A program made the translations under genes and the position numbers. From the NCBI GenBank assembly GCA_003519485.1, contig DOWQ01000610.1, positions 1-20,931 on the forward strand: a stretch of DNA of 20,931 bases. The letters are read 5' to 3'. The stretch comes from Streptomyces sp. GTDB lineage: Bacteria > Actinomycetota > Actinomycetes > Streptomycetales > Streptomycetaceae. This document shows, piece by piece, positions 6,834-14,347 of the stretch (its first letter is position 1; every line of letters begins with the position of its first letter). The notes under the pieces are model-generated. The model was given only the letters and a program-made list of their open reading frames with translations, ran no database searches and had not been told where the DNA came from.

Positions 6834-7463
6834 TCAGGCGACGCCGCGCGGGCGGAACTGGATGCTGATCCGGGGCCCCACGGGCTTGCTGGTCTTGGGT
6901 ACGGAGTGTTCCCAGGTGCGCTGGCAGGAGCCGCCCATGACGATCAGGTCGCCGTGCCCCAGGGACCGGCGAACGGTCCGGCCGCCCCCGCCCCTCGGTT
7001 GCAGGAGCAGGGCGCGCGGCTCTCCGACGGAGATGATCGCGACCATGGTGTTCTCCGTGGCGCCGCGGCCGGTCCTGTCGCCGTGCCAGGCGACGCTGTC
7101 GCGGCCGTCGCGGTAGTAGCAGAGGCCGGCGGTGCGGAACGGCTCGCCGAGCTCGGTGGCGTAGTGCCTGTTCAGCGCCTCGCGGGCGTCGGCCAGGGCC
7201 GGGTGGGGGAGCGCATCGCCCTCTCCGTACGAGCAGAGCAGCCGCGGGACGTCGACGACCCGCTCGTACATGTGGCGCTGCTCGGCGCGCCACGGCACCT
7301 CGTGGGCCAGTGCCTCGAAGAGAAGGTCCGCGCCGGTGAGCCAGCCGGGGAGGACGTCGATCCACGCCCCGCGCGTGAGCTCCGTACGCCGGGCGGAGCG
7401 CAGCGGGCCCGGACGGATCTGGTCGCCCGCGCTGAAGAGAGAGCTTTGCAGCGGTACTGCCAT
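6834..7463 (-). CDS. alkB: AlkB-family 2-oxoglutarate/Fe(II)-dependent dioxygenase
   Basis: Oxidative demethylase of the AlkB family, which uses Fe(II), O2 and 2-oxoglutarate to remove methyl lesions from nucleic-acid bases. The 209-residue length fits bacterial AlkB. The iron ligands are visible as H127 and D129 in WHGDR and H186 in WEHSVPK. The 2-oxoglutarate and substrate-binding arginines are R198 and R204 in RISIQFR. The nucleotide-recognition lid region contains LCYYRDGRDSVAWHGD. The ATG at 7463 has no clear ribosome-binding site. A TATAGT -10 element ends only 12 bases upstream, so the transcript has a very short leader or none. An SOS-like dyad lies directly upstream of the -10. Whether it repairs DNA, RNA or another substrate is not determined by sequence. 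Confidence 0.93.
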   Translation of the reverse strand: MAVPLQSSLFSAGDQIRPGPLRSARRTELTRGAWIDVLPGWLTGADLLFEALAHEVPWRAEQRHMYERVVDVPRLLCSYGEGDALPHPALADAREALNRHYATELGEPFRTAGLCYYRDGRDSVAWHGDRTGRGATENTMVAIISVGEPRALLLQPRGGGGRTVRRSLGHGDLIVMGGSCQRTWEHSVPKTSKPVGPRISIQFRPRGVA

Positions 7464-7475
7464 GGATGCGAGCCT

Positions 7476-7481
7476 ACTATA
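7476..7481 (-). promoter_or_regulatory. -10 element of the AlkB-family gene
   Basis: Minus-strand TATAGT sits 12 bases before the ATG. Transcription would begin about 6 bases before the start codon. No good -35 is visible at 17-18 bases (TCAATA), so activator help or a different sigma factor is possible. Confidence 0.5.
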
Positions 7482-7483
7482 AA

Positions 7484-7499
7484 TCGCACGCGCGTTCGT
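7484..7499. promoter_or_regulatory. SOS-box-like dyad beside the AlkB -10
   Basis: TCGCACGCGCGTTCGT matches the actinobacterial LexA consensus TCGAAC-N4-GTTCGA at 10 of 12 defined positions. It lies two bases upstream of the -10, a position where LexA would block transcription. With two mismatches in a GC-rich genome this remains tentative. Confidence 0.35.
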
Positions 7500-7547
7500 A
7501 TTGAGTTTCGGCGCCGCAGCTGAGTCCGAGCCGCGGAGCCCCCGCGC

Positions 7548-8222
7548 TCAGCAGTGCACCGGGCCGGGGACGGTCATGCGGAAGGGGTGGACCACGACCG
7601 CGATCCGGGTGCGCGGACGCTTCAGGGACGGGAGCCGGTCCGACCACGCGGTGATCTCCATGGCCTGCCGGCGGACGGTTCCCACCAGGCGGCCGGGGAT
7701 GAAGAGACGCTCGTCCGCGGAGCCGCCGAACCCCGGAGCCATCAGCGGCACCGCCGGAATCCGCACCCTGCCCGGACGGAGGGTTACGCCCGCCAGCAGG
7801 CCGTCACCGTCATGGATCGTGACCGACCGGTCGGTCCAGCTGAACTCCGCCATCTCCTTGGGCACCCGCCAGATTCTGCGCCCGCCCCACATCGAGGCCG
7901 GGTCGCTGACCCAGATCCGCTCGATCAGCAGTCCGGCGCGGTGGCCCCTGCGGACCAGCGTGCCGAGCATCAGCTCGTCGTAGCTCAGCGTGCCCTCCCG
8001 GTAGCGGACCAGCCCGATGCCGAGCCGCGCGGCGCTCCCCAGCGGGCGCAGGTCCGGGGGTACGGCCCGCCGGTGCCGCGCCGGAAGGAGGCCGAGCGAC
8101 ATCTCGCCGCGCGAGCGCCACGGTGCGGGCGGGTACGGCACCTCGGTGCCGCCGCCGTCCCCGGTGTCCCCAGGGTCCCGGGTGTCCCCGCTGGTGTCGC
8201 TGCCCCCGGTGGGATCGGACAT
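7548..8222 (-). CDS. Acetoacetate decarboxylase (ADC)-fold family protein
   Basis: A 224-residue cytoplasmic protein. The ATG at 8222 has AAGGAGA 7 bases upstream. After a disordered, Asp/Gly/Thr-rich N-terminus (residues 1-30) the ADC-like fold follows: LVRYREGTLSYDELMLGTLV, ERIWVSDPASMWGGRRIWRVPKEMAEFSW, and VPLMAPGFGGSADERLFIPGRLVGTVRRQAMEI. In true acetoacetate decarboxylases the catalytic lysine is one of an adjacent Lys pair after Gly-x-Pro. Here the motif is VPKE, so one lysine (K122) is kept and the partner position is Glu. Members with altered active sites are known to do other Schiff-base chemistry, so decarboxylase activity should not be assumed. No partner enzyme flanks it; the AlkB gene follows 84 bases later with its own promoter. 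Confidence 0.75.
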   Translation of the reverse strand: MSDPTGGSDTSGDTRDPGDTGDGGGTEVPYPPAPWRSRGEMSLGLLPARHRRAVPPDLRPLGSAARLGIGLVRYREGTLSYDELMLGTLVRRGHRAGLLIERIWVSDPASMWGGRRIWRVPKEMAEFSWTDRSVTIHDGDGLLAGVTLRPGRVRIPAVPLMAPGFGGSADERLFIPGRLVGTVRRQAMEITAWSDRLPSLKRPRTRIAVVVHPFRMTVPGPVHC

Positions 8223-8566
8223 GGGCGGTCTCCTTCGTGGCCCCGGCGGGAGTGCCGGTGCCGTGCCGGCGGTACGGACTCCCAGGACATCTGCCCCTCC
8301 GTCGGTCCGGGTAGGCAGCCGGAAGAGTGGGAGACCCGGCGCGGCAGGGCCGGCGGGCTCCCCGAGGCTCCCCGAGGCTCTCCGAGGAGACCGGTGTCGA
8401 CGAACTGCGCGGACCAGAATGTCGGCGCCGTGGGCGAGGCGGGTCGTATTGCGCTCCGACTTCGTCAACGGCAGCAGGAAACTGCCCGTCGACGTCACGC
8501 TCGCCTGACGGAGGCGGCCACGGCCGCCGGCCCCGGTACCGGGTGTGCCCGCCCGGTACCGGGTGC
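8223..8566. other. Intergenic region with triplicated 10-bp repeat
   Basis: GGCTCCCCGA occurs twice exactly (8356-8365, 8366-8375) and once with a single change (8376-8385). A minus-strand frame runs through to 8498 ahead of the ADC-like gene, but the strong ribosome-binding site at 8222 argues against that extension. A minus-strand TTGACG near 8465 lacks a convincing -10. The hairpin at 8532-8563 belongs to the hydrolase on the right. Confidence 0.5.
8532..8563 (-). terminator. Terminator hairpin of the S15-type hydrolase gene
   Basis: Two copies of the self-complementary 12-mer CCCGGTACCGGG (8532-8543 and 8552-8563) flank an 8-base spacer, giving a 12-bp stem. The hairpin begins 3 bases after the stop codon of the minus-strand hydrolase gene. 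Confidence 0.7.
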
Positions 8567-10372
8567 TCAGCGCGGGGAGCCGTTGACCACCGGAAGCCGG
8601 AGGACGCCGGCGTCCTTGCGGGTGCTGGTTACGGTCACCGGCTTGATGCCTCGGTTGCCGTAGTACGCGTCGTCGCTCGCGGCAATCACGAATTCGAGCC
8701 GGTGACCGGCCTCGTAGCGGTGGACGATGCCGGGCAGGGTGACCGTGAATTCCCGAGTGACGTCGGGTACCCGCACCGGTGCGACGAGGCGGTTCACCAG
8801 GGTCCTGCCGCCGTCCGGCGCGACGTCGTAGAGCTTGGCGAACAGGACGAGCTTGTCGGCGGCGTCCCCCGAGTCCTGGACGCGTTCAGTGAGGGGCGAG
8901 TCGACCTTCAGCGTCGCCTTCGGCGCGCCCACGACGTCCACCGCCGACTCCAGGGGCGCGGACCTCCAGCCGAGGTAGGTGCCCTTGGTGTCGTACGGCT
9001 CCGGGTCGCTGAGGCCGGCCAGTCCGGCCAGCGAGGTCTCCGAATGGCTGGTGGGCACCAGCGCGTTACGGTAATCGCGGCTGCCCGGGACGATCTCGGA
9101 CCGGTTGGGGACCAGCTTCCCGTCACCGGACAGGTGGAGGCGCTGGGACGGGGCCGGGGGCTCGGACGCGGTCCCGTATCCGCTCCGCCAGTCGCGGTAG
9201 TACGCGAACGCCGGGCCGGTGTCGGCGTCCTCCACGTGCCGGAGATGGCGGTCGAACCAGCCGAGGATGCGCTGCCCGACGTACGAGGTCTCCAGGTTGC
9301 CTTCGCCGATGTTGAGCTCGCCCGACGCGGGGTCGGTCATCCCGCCGCTGTGGCCCCACGACTGCCAGATCATGCTGGTCTCGGTGCCCTGCGCCTGGAG
9401 CGTCCGGTAGGTGGCCTCGGCCTCGTTGAGCGTGAAGAGGGTGTCGGCCTGGCCCTGGATGATCAGCGTCGGCGCCGTGACGTGCTCGAGGTAGGAGACG
9501 GGGGAGACGCTGCGGGCGTAGGCGAGCAGTTCACGGGTGGGGCCGGCCGGGTAGCTGCCGGAGTCGAGCAGGCGTTTGGTGTCGCAGGCGGGGGCGACGA
9601 AGTGCAGGCAGCCGGAGCCGCCGATACGGGACGGGTCGAGGCCGGGGTTGAGCAGCCCCTGCGCCTCGCCGATGGCGAAGAAGCCGTTCGTCCACTGGTA
9701 CTTGTAGACGCCGGGGGTGTCCGGGTCATCCGCGTTGTTGGGGTCGAGCGAGTGCGCGAGGTCGTTCCAGGTGATGAGCGGGACGAGGGCGTCGATCCGG
9801 TGGTCCTTCGCCGCTGTCGCCAGTTGGATGGCCCCACCGTACGAGCCGCCGATCATGCCGACGCGCGGATCGCCCGCCGCGTCCATGGTCACGTAGTCGA
9901 TGGTCGTGCCGTCGTCCGCCGGGCGGGTGCCGGCCAGGAAGTCTACGAGCTGGGACGCTGCCTCGCCGTCGATGTCCGGGTCGTCGAGCGATATGGGACA
10001 GCCGGTCCGGCCGAAGCCCAGACCCGAGTAGGCGAGTGAGACATAGCCGCGGGTGGCGAAGGCCCGCGCGGTGGCGGCGGTGGAGCCGTCCGCCTTGCTG
10101 CCGCCGAAGCCGTTGGTGGTGAGGACGGCGGGTGCCGGGTCCTCCGTGCCGACGCCGGCCGGCCGGTACAGGTCGGCGTCGACGGTGCAGGTCCTGCCGC
10201 CCGCCTCCACGGTGAACGCCAGCGGCGTGACGGAGACTTCGGCCGCCGCCGCGGTCTCCGCCCCGGCCGGGCCGGGCGTCAGGAGCGGGGCGGCCACGAG
10301 CACGCTCGCGGCGAGGGTGAGCAACCTCCGCACGTGGTGCGGGGGACGGCGGGACGCGGCACCACGTGACAC
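8567..10372 (-). CDS. Secreted S15/CocE-type alpha/beta hydrolase (X-Pro dipeptidyl-peptidase-like)
   Basis: A 601-residue exported serine hydrolase. The signal peptide is evident (HHVRRLLTLAASVLVAAPLLTPGPAGA). The catalytic domain carries TTNGFGGSKADGS near the oxyanion site, the nucleophile elbow GGSYGGAIQ, the acid in IIQGQADTLFT and the His in SWGHSGGMTD. The C-terminal third (from about LHLSGDGKL to VLRLPVVNG) matches the beta-sandwich domain of the S15/CocE family. Family members cleave X-Pro dipeptides or act as esterases; which applies here is not clear. GTG at 10372 is preferred because GGAGG lies just 4 bases upstream; a further GTG inside the leader (at VRRLL) is an alternative. 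The gene is a single unit with its own promoter, a palindrome in the leader and an immediate terminator. Confidence 0.88.
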   Translation of the reverse strand: MSRGAASRRPPHHVRRLLTLAASVLVAAPLLTPGPAGAETAAAAEVSVTPLAFTVEAGGRTCTVDADLYRPAGVGTEDPAPAVLTTNGFGGSKADGSTAATARAFATRGYVSLAYSGLGFGRTGCPISLDDPDIDGEAASQLVDFLAGTRPADDGTTIDYVTMDAAGDPRVGMIGGSYGGAIQLATAAKDHRIDALVPLITWNDLAHSLDPNNADDPDTPGVYKYQWTNGFFAIGEAQGLLNPGLDPSRIGGSGCLHFVAPACDTKRLLDSGSYPAGPTRELLAYARSVSPVSYLEHVTAPTLIIQGQADTLFTLNEAEATYRTLQAQGTETSMIWQSWGHSGGMTDPASGELNIGEGNLETSYVGQRILGWFDRHLRHVEDADTGPAFAYYRDWRSGYGTASEPPAPSQRLHLSGDGKLVPNRSEIVPGSRDYRNALVPTSHSETSLAGLAGLSDPEPYDTKGTYLGWRSAPLESAVDVVGAPKATLKVDSPLTERVQDSGDAADKLVLFAKLYDVAPDGGRTLVNRLVAPVRVPDVTREFTVTLPGIVHRYEAGHRLEFVIAASDDAYYGNRGIKPVTVTSTRKDAGVLRLPVVNGSPR

Positions 10373-10394
10373 GGAACCTCCACAGCGAGGAAGC

Positions 10395-10410
10395 CTTACC
10401 GGCCGGTAAG
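10395..10410. promoter_or_regulatory. 16-bp perfect palindrome, probable repressor operator
   Basis: CTTACCGGCCGGTAAG is exactly self-complementary. It lies between the predicted transcription start (about 10419) and the ribosome-binding site of the secreted S15-type hydrolase, about +9 to +24, where a bound repressor would block elongation or open-complex escape. Its length and shape fit a TetR-family operator. The regulator is not obvious in this window. Confidence 0.55.
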
Positions 10411-10425
10411 CATTTGGGAACGCCC

Positions 10426-10455
10426 ATGCTGGGATACGTGTCATGCAATCGTCAA
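10426..10455 (-). promoter_or_regulatory. Candidate promoter of the S15-type hydrolase
   Basis: Minus-strand TTGACG (10450-10455) and CAGCAT (10426-10431) are 18 bases apart. The -35 is good; the -10 is imperfect. It lies just upstream of the palindrome at 10395-10410. Confidence 0.5.
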
Positions 10456-10538
10456 CCAGTGCGGCGAGGTTTGTTGACGGCCGGACGAGCAGGAAACGCG
10501 CTGCTCAACTCATGGTGCCGGGCGTGGCTGATCCGGTC

Positions 10539-10584
10539 GGCCGGCGGTCGGGTGTGCCGAGTCGGCCCCACCCGTCCGCCGGCC
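10539..10584 (-). terminator. Terminator hairpin of the lipase gene
   Basis: GGCCGGCGGTCGGGTG (10539-10554) pairs with 10569-10584 over 16 positions with one T-T mismatch and a 14-base loop. It starts 5 bases past the lipase stop codon. Confidence 0.7.
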
Positions 10585-10589
10585 ACCCG

Positions 10590-11429
10590 TCACAGGACGC
10601 AGGACGGCGCGAAGTCCGGGTCGGCCGGTCCCGTGCGCTCGAGTGCGTGCAGGACCCACTGGTGGACGACCGGGTCGTTCGGCGCCTGGTCGTGCTCGAT
10701 GGGGTCGAGCGGGCAGTGGTCCTGGAGTGTCACATTGGTTACCTCGCGGGCCGACCCGGCCAGGAACGCGCTGGTGTACGGCCGGACGACCTCGTCGTAC
10801 TTGGTCGTGACCACGGTGTAGTGCGGGCCGGCCGGCGTCTCGTCCTTCGCGTTCAACTCGGTCAGGAACTCCGAACCGGCCTGCTGCTCGTCACAGGCGG
10901 GGCAGGCGGTGTTCTCGAACTCGGCCGGCGCCTCCGCCTCGGGCGCACTGCTGGATTCCGTGCCGTGGTTGGACGGGACGATGCCGACCAGGTCGTCGAC
11001 CTTCGTGGCACCGCCGAGATTCTTGATGTAGTAGCGGGGCATCATCCCGCCCTGGCTGTGCCCGACGAGATCGACCTGCCGCGCGCCGGTCGCTCCCATG
11101 ACCGCACCGACGAACGACTTCAGTTCCGCTGCCGACTCCGCGATGGGCCCCATGGCGTTGCCGCCGTAGTTGAGAGCGAAGACGCAGTACCCCTCGTCCT
11201 TCAGCTTCGGGCTGAGGGTCGGCCAGTTCTTGAGCATGGTTTCAAAGGTTCCGTGTACGAGGACGACCGGTTCGGGGTGCTCGGCGCTGGGCTTGCACGA
11301 CCAGTCGTTGGCGCCGGGCGGGGAGATGTCGGTGGTGTCCGCGAGAGCCACGGAGCCGGTCGAGAAGAGGGCAGCGGTGACCGCGAGGGCGGAGACGGTC
11401 AGGATCGCGGGCAGGGTGCGCGGAATCAT
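10590..11429 (-). CDS. Secreted triacylglycerol lipase/esterase (class 2 lipase type)
   Basis: A 279-residue exported ester hydrolase. A clean signal peptide covers residues 1-30 (RTLPAILTVSALAVTAALFSTGSVALA). The alpha/beta-hydrolase motifs are VVLVHGTFE (oxyanion region), VGHSQGGMM with nucleophile S125, TKYDEVVRP with the likely catalytic Asp, and DPVVHQWVLHAL with the likely catalytic His. Six Cys in the mature part (WSCK, GYCV, ACPAC, DHCP, PSCVL) would allow three disulfides, as in known extracellular Streptomyces lipases of this family. The ATG at 11429 has AAGGAA 5 bases upstream; longer in-frame starts give a Pro-rich non-signal leader. Monocistronic, with its own promoter and terminator. 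Confidence 0.92.
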   Translation of the reverse strand: MIPRTLPAILTVSALAVTAALFSTGSVALADTTDISPPGANDWSCKPSAEHPEPVVLVHGTFETMLKNWPTLSPKLKDEGYCVFALNYGGNAMGPIAESAAELKSFVGAVMGATGARQVDLVGHSQGGMMPRYYIKNLGGATKVDDLVGIVPSNHGTESSSAPEAEAPAEFENTACPACDEQQAGSEFLTELNAKDETPAGPHYTVVTTKYDEVVRPYTSAFLAGSAREVTNVTLQDHCPLDPIEHDQAPNDPVVHQWVLHALERTGPADPDFAPSCVL

Positions 11430-11605
11430 GCGGTTCCTTCGGGGGCGGGGACTGAACCGGGGGCGCGGAGGAGGGGACGCCGAGGGAGACGGAACTGTGC
11501 CGGCGGGCGCTGGCGCCGCGTGGGGGCGCGGCCGGGGTGGGGCCGCGGGATGTCCAGCGGTGACGTCTGCGCAAACACCGTTCGGCATTGTCGTACGGTG
11601 CAGCG

Positions 11606-11634
11606 ATTTTGCGCCGAAGTTACTGACGTGTCAA
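11606..11634 (-). promoter_or_regulatory. Promoter of the lipase gene
   Basis: Minus-strand consensus TTGACA (11629-11634) and CAAAAT (11606-11611) are 17 bases apart. The predicted leader is about 170 bases, long enough for regulation, though I recognise no structure in it. Confidence 0.6.
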
Positions 11635-11776
11635 CCCTTTGAACCGTGGATCACCGGGGACCACCGAAGCTCACCAGGGCTCCTTTCCCACCCGCGCCGG
11701 TGGGTCGCCGGGCCTGCCGCTCGGCATCAGGCGGTCGGCCGGCCCCCGAGGAGCCGGCCCTCGGGTCCCGGCGCGC

Positions 11777-11835
11777 GGCTCCGGGGGCTCGCGCTCCCCT
11801 CGGCGTCGGCCGCGGGACCACGAGCCCCCCGAGCC
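11777..11835 (-). terminator. Candidate terminator of the permease gene
   Basis: Bases 11777-11791 and 11821-11835 pair over 15 positions with one mismatch around a 29-base loop. The hairpin lies 40 bases beyond the stop of the APC permease gene. The remainder of the 11635-11874 gap has no gene. Confidence 0.45.
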
Positions 11836-11874
11836 GCCCATGGCCGGGTCGGCCGGCGCGCGGCCGCCGGTGCT

Positions 11875-13254
11875 TCAGTGCGCCGGGGTCGCCATCTCGG
11901 CGTCGGGGGCGTCATCACTGAAGGCCGTCTCGGGCGGCGGGACGCGGAACATCCGGGTCAGGTACGCCAGGTACGCCACGCCCAGCGCGAGCCAGAGCAG
12001 GCCGAGGGTGAGCGCCTTGCCGTCGAGGTTGGCCAGCAGGTAGACGTCCACTCCCGCGCCGATCGCGGGCGCGACGGCGTACGCCAGCGGGTTCAGGTGC
12101 CGGCCCGCGCGGCGCTCGCGCACGTACGTGGCGAGGACGGCGACGTTGACGAAGGTGAAGGCGACGAAGGCGCCGAAGTTGATGAAGGAGGTCGAGGTCG
12201 CGACGTCCAGCCGCAGCGCGACCAGCCCGACCGCGCCGGTGAGCAGGATGTTGAGCGCGGGGGTGCGGTAGCGCGGGTGCACCCGGGCGAAGAACCGGCG
12301 CGGCAGCGCACCGTCCCGGCCCATCGCGAACAGCAGGCGGGAGGTGCTGGCCTGCGCGGCGATGCCGGAGGCGAACTGGGCGACGACGAGTCCGGCCAGG
12401 AACACCGATGAGAAGAGGTCGCCGCCGATGGTCCCGGCGATCTCGAAGGCGGCCGAGCTGGGGTCGTCGAAGGAGCTTCCGGGGTGGGCGAGTTGGGTGG
12501 TGTAGGCGACGACGACGAAGATCCCGCCACCGATCAACGCGGTGAGGAGGATCGCGCGGGGCATCGTCCGCTTCGGGTCGATCGTCTCCTCGGTGAGGGT
12601 CGTCACCGCGTCGAAGCCGAGGAAGGAGTACGCGGCGATGGCGGCCCCCGCCGAGATGCCGGCCGCGGTGGTGACGCTGTTGGCGAACGGCTCGGTGCTC
12701 ACCAGCGCCCCGGCGCCGCCGATGTCGAAGACGTGGCGCAGCGACAGCAGCACGAAGATGCCGATGACCAGCACCTGGAAGACCATGAGCAGGTCGTTCA
12801 CGCGCTCGGCGGTCCTGATGCCGCGGATGTTCAGCGCTGTGGTGACCGCGATGAAGCCGAGGATCCACACCCAGAACGGCACACCGGGGAACTGCGCCTG
12901 CAGATAGGCGCCGCCGATGAGCCAGATGACCATCGGGAGGAAGAAGTAGTCGAGCAGCGTGGTCCACCCGACGAGAAAACCGAGCCGCGAGTCGACCGCC
13001 TGCCGGACATAGGTGTACGCGGAGCCGGCCACCGGGTACGTGGCGGCCATCCGGCCGTAGCTGTGCGCGGTGAACAGCATGGCGAGCAGGGCCAGCAGAT
13101 ACGCGGTGGGGACGCTGCCACCGGTGGTGTGCGCGACCACGCCGAAGGTGCCGAGCACGATCAGCGGCGTCATGTAGGCGAGGCCGAACAGGACGACGGC
13201 CCTGAGACGGAGGGTGCGCGCGAGGGAGGGCGTGCTGTCAGTGCCGTGGGGCAT
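11875..13254 (-). CDS. APC-family amino acid/polyamine permease
   Basis: A 459-residue integral membrane transporter with about 12 hydrophobic segments, normal for the APC superfamily. The conserved first helix LFGLAYMTPLIVLGTFGVV and the region TYPVAGSAYTYVRQAVDSRLGFLVGW match the family substrate-binding and G-S-AYTY motifs. SFLGFDAVTTLTEETIDPKRTMPRAI matches the helix 6 to 7 region. It probably imports an amino acid, polyamine or related amine by proton symport. The ATG at 13254 has GGAG 9 bases upstream. It follows the nitrilase-like gene in the same direction after 108 bases of unusual purine/pyrimidine-biased sequence and is likely cotranscribed, suggesting that it brings in the substrate or exports the product of that enzyme. 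Confidence 0.92.
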   Translation of the reverse strand: MPHGTDSTPSLARTLRLRAVVLFGLAYMTPLIVLGTFGVVAHTTGGSVPTAYLLALLAMLFTAHSYGRMAATYPVAGSAYTYVRQAVDSRLGFLVGWTTLLDYFFLPMVIWLIGGAYLQAQFPGVPFWVWILGFIAVTTALNIRGIRTAERVNDLLMVFQVLVIGIFVLLSLRHVFDIGGAGALVSTEPFANSVTTAAGISAGAAIAAYSFLGFDAVTTLTEETIDPKRTMPRAILLTALIGGGIFVVVAYTTQLAHPGSSFDDPSSAAFEIAGTIGGDLFSSVFLAGLVVAQFASGIAAQASTSRLLFAMGRDGALPRRFFARVHPRYRTPALNILLTGAVGLVALRLDVATSTSFINFGAFVAFTFVNVAVLATYVRERRAGRHLNPLAYAVAPAIGAGVDVYLLANLDGKALTLGLLWLALGVAYLAYLTRMFRVPPPETAFSDDAPDAEMATPAH

Positions 13255-13362
13255 GGGAGAGGGCTCCGGGGGACGGTTCGGACGGCGGGGGACGGCGCGG
13301 GGGACGGCGGAGGGCGGCGAGAGGGCGGGGAGAGGAAGCGGGACGGCGCGGGGACGGGAAGA
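13255..13362 (-). other. Strand-asymmetric spacer between nitrilase and permease genes
   Basis: The plus strand is almost entirely purine here with repeated GGGGGACGGCG-like units. The minus-strand message would therefore be C/U-rich and poorly structured. This could serve as a Rho loading region or weaken coupling between the two genes. The plus strand has several G runs that could form a G-quadruplex. Confidence 0.45.
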
Positions 13363-14241
13363 TCAGGCCGGGGGAGCTGCGGGGCGCCAGGTGGCGGGGT
13401 CGATGCGGCCGCCGTACAGCGGCAGATCGACGGGTGCGTCGGCGTCGGTGAACTGGTCCCACATGCGGTTCATACCGGCCGTGCCGTACGTCCGTACGCG
13501 CGTGACGTCGTCCAGGTCGATGACGTCGGTGAGGACGGTGCTGCCGTTGCCGACGGCCTCGGTACGGACCCGGCCCTCGGGGTCGACGACCATGCTGTGC
13601 CCGGTGCCGGCCGGGCCGGCGGTGTTCACGCTGACCACGTGGACCTGGTTGACGATGGCGTTGGCGCGGGCGAGAACGCACTCCTGGGCCCGGTCGGAGG
13701 TCGTGGTCATCACGGGGTTGACGATGACCTCGGCCCCCATCCACGCCAGGTGCCGGGCGACCTCCGGGAACCAGGCGTCGTAACAGATCGCGAAGCCGAT
13801 CCGGCCGGTGCCGGGGAGGTCGAAGACCACGAACCGGTCCCCGGGGTCGTACGGCTCGCTGGGCCGCCACGGGAAGACCTTGCGGTACGACGCGACCAGC
13901 CGGCCCTCGGGCGAGAAGGCCAGTGCGGTGTTGAACAGCTGCCCCTGGGGGCCGCGCTCGCACACCGTGCCCGGCAGCAGCCAGAGGTGCAGGTCTCCGG
14001 CGAGTTCGGCCAGCTGCCGGGCCCGGGGGCCGTCCAGCGGCTCGGCGATCTCCTGCAGCTGCTGGGTGACCTCGGTGGCCGGGCCCTCGACGCCGCACAG
14101 ATGCAGCTCGGGGAAGACCGCCATCCGGGTCTGCGGGAAGCGGGCGGCAAGGTTCTCCGCCTCGGCCGCGAAGCCGGAGAACGGCGCGTGCGCGGGGTGG
14201 GGCGGCAGTTGGGCGAGGGCCAGCGGAAGCGGTCGGGACAT
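13363..14241 (-). CDS. Carbon-nitrogen hydrolase (nitrilase superfamily)
   Basis: A 292-residue cytoplasmic amidase or nitrilase-type enzyme. The superfamily triad is complete: E45 in AVFPELHLCG, K121 in ASYRKVFPW and C153 in GFAICYDAWFPE. NPVMTTTSDRAQECVLARANAIVNQVHVVSVNTAG and GHSMVVDPEGRV match the rest of the fold. Family members hydrolyse amides, nitriles or N-carbamoyl amines (N-carbamoylputrescine amidase is one relative). The ATG at 14241 has no ribosome-binding site but lies exactly 7 bases after a TAATTT -10, so translation is probably leaderless. It is divergent from a GntR/FCD regulator and precedes an APC permease, which suggests uptake and hydrolysis of an amide-like nitrogen compound under that regulator. 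Confidence 0.9.
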   Translation of the reverse strand: MSRPLPLALAQLPPHPAHAPFSGFAAEAENLAARFPQTRMAVFPELHLCGVEGPATEVTQQLQEIAEPLDGPRARQLAELAGDLHLWLLPGTVCERGPQGQLFNTALAFSPEGRLVASYRKVFPWRPSEPYDPGDRFVVFDLPGTGRIGFAICYDAWFPEVARHLAWMGAEVIVNPVMTTTSDRAQECVLARANAIVNQVHVVSVNTAGPAGTGHSMVVDPEGRVRTEAVGNGSTVLTDVIDLDDVTRVRTYGTAGMNRMWDQFTDADAPVDLPLYGGRIDPATWRPAAPPA

Positions 14242-14248
14242 GGACGTG

Positions 14249-14277
14249 AAATTAGAGCAAGATGACCAGTTAAACAA
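14249..14277 (-). promoter_or_regulatory. Promoter of the nitrilase-permease unit, leaderless
   Basis: Minus-strand TTGTTT (14272-14277) and TAATTT (14249-14254) are 17 bases apart. The predicted start of transcription coincides with the A of the ATG at 14241. This patch is markedly AT-rich compared with its surroundings. Confidence 0.6.
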
Positions 14278-14282
14278 GTGTG

Positions 14283-14306
14283 CTCAGGATGAGCTATTTT
14301 CCTGAG
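14283..14306. promoter_or_regulatory. Inverted repeat in the divergent gap, candidate GntR operator
   Basis: CTCAGGA (14283-14289) and TCCTGAG (14300-14306) are exact complements across 10 bases, and overlap a second dyad GCTCA-GGA-TGAGC (14282-14294). TGACCA (14263-14268) and TGGTCA (14319-14324) form a wider pair. All lie between the divergent starts at 14241 and 14348, so they are well placed to control both genes. Confidence 0.4.
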
Positions 14307-14347
14307 TGATCTTCCCGGTGGTCAGTGCCGACGGTTAAGGTGGCGCC

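Noticed and set aside
8223..8498. 92-residue N-terminal extension of the ADC-like protein
   Set aside because: The AAGGAGA site at the right distance from ATG 8222 makes the short form far more likely, and the extension contains translated DNA repeats.
8327..10039. 570-residue plus-strand open frame
   Set aside because: Antisense to the S15-type hydrolase, whose catalytic motifs and signal peptide are unambiguous.
12484..14265. 593-residue plus-strand open frame
   Set aside because: Antisense to the permease and nitrilase-family genes; composition is typical of a shadow frame.
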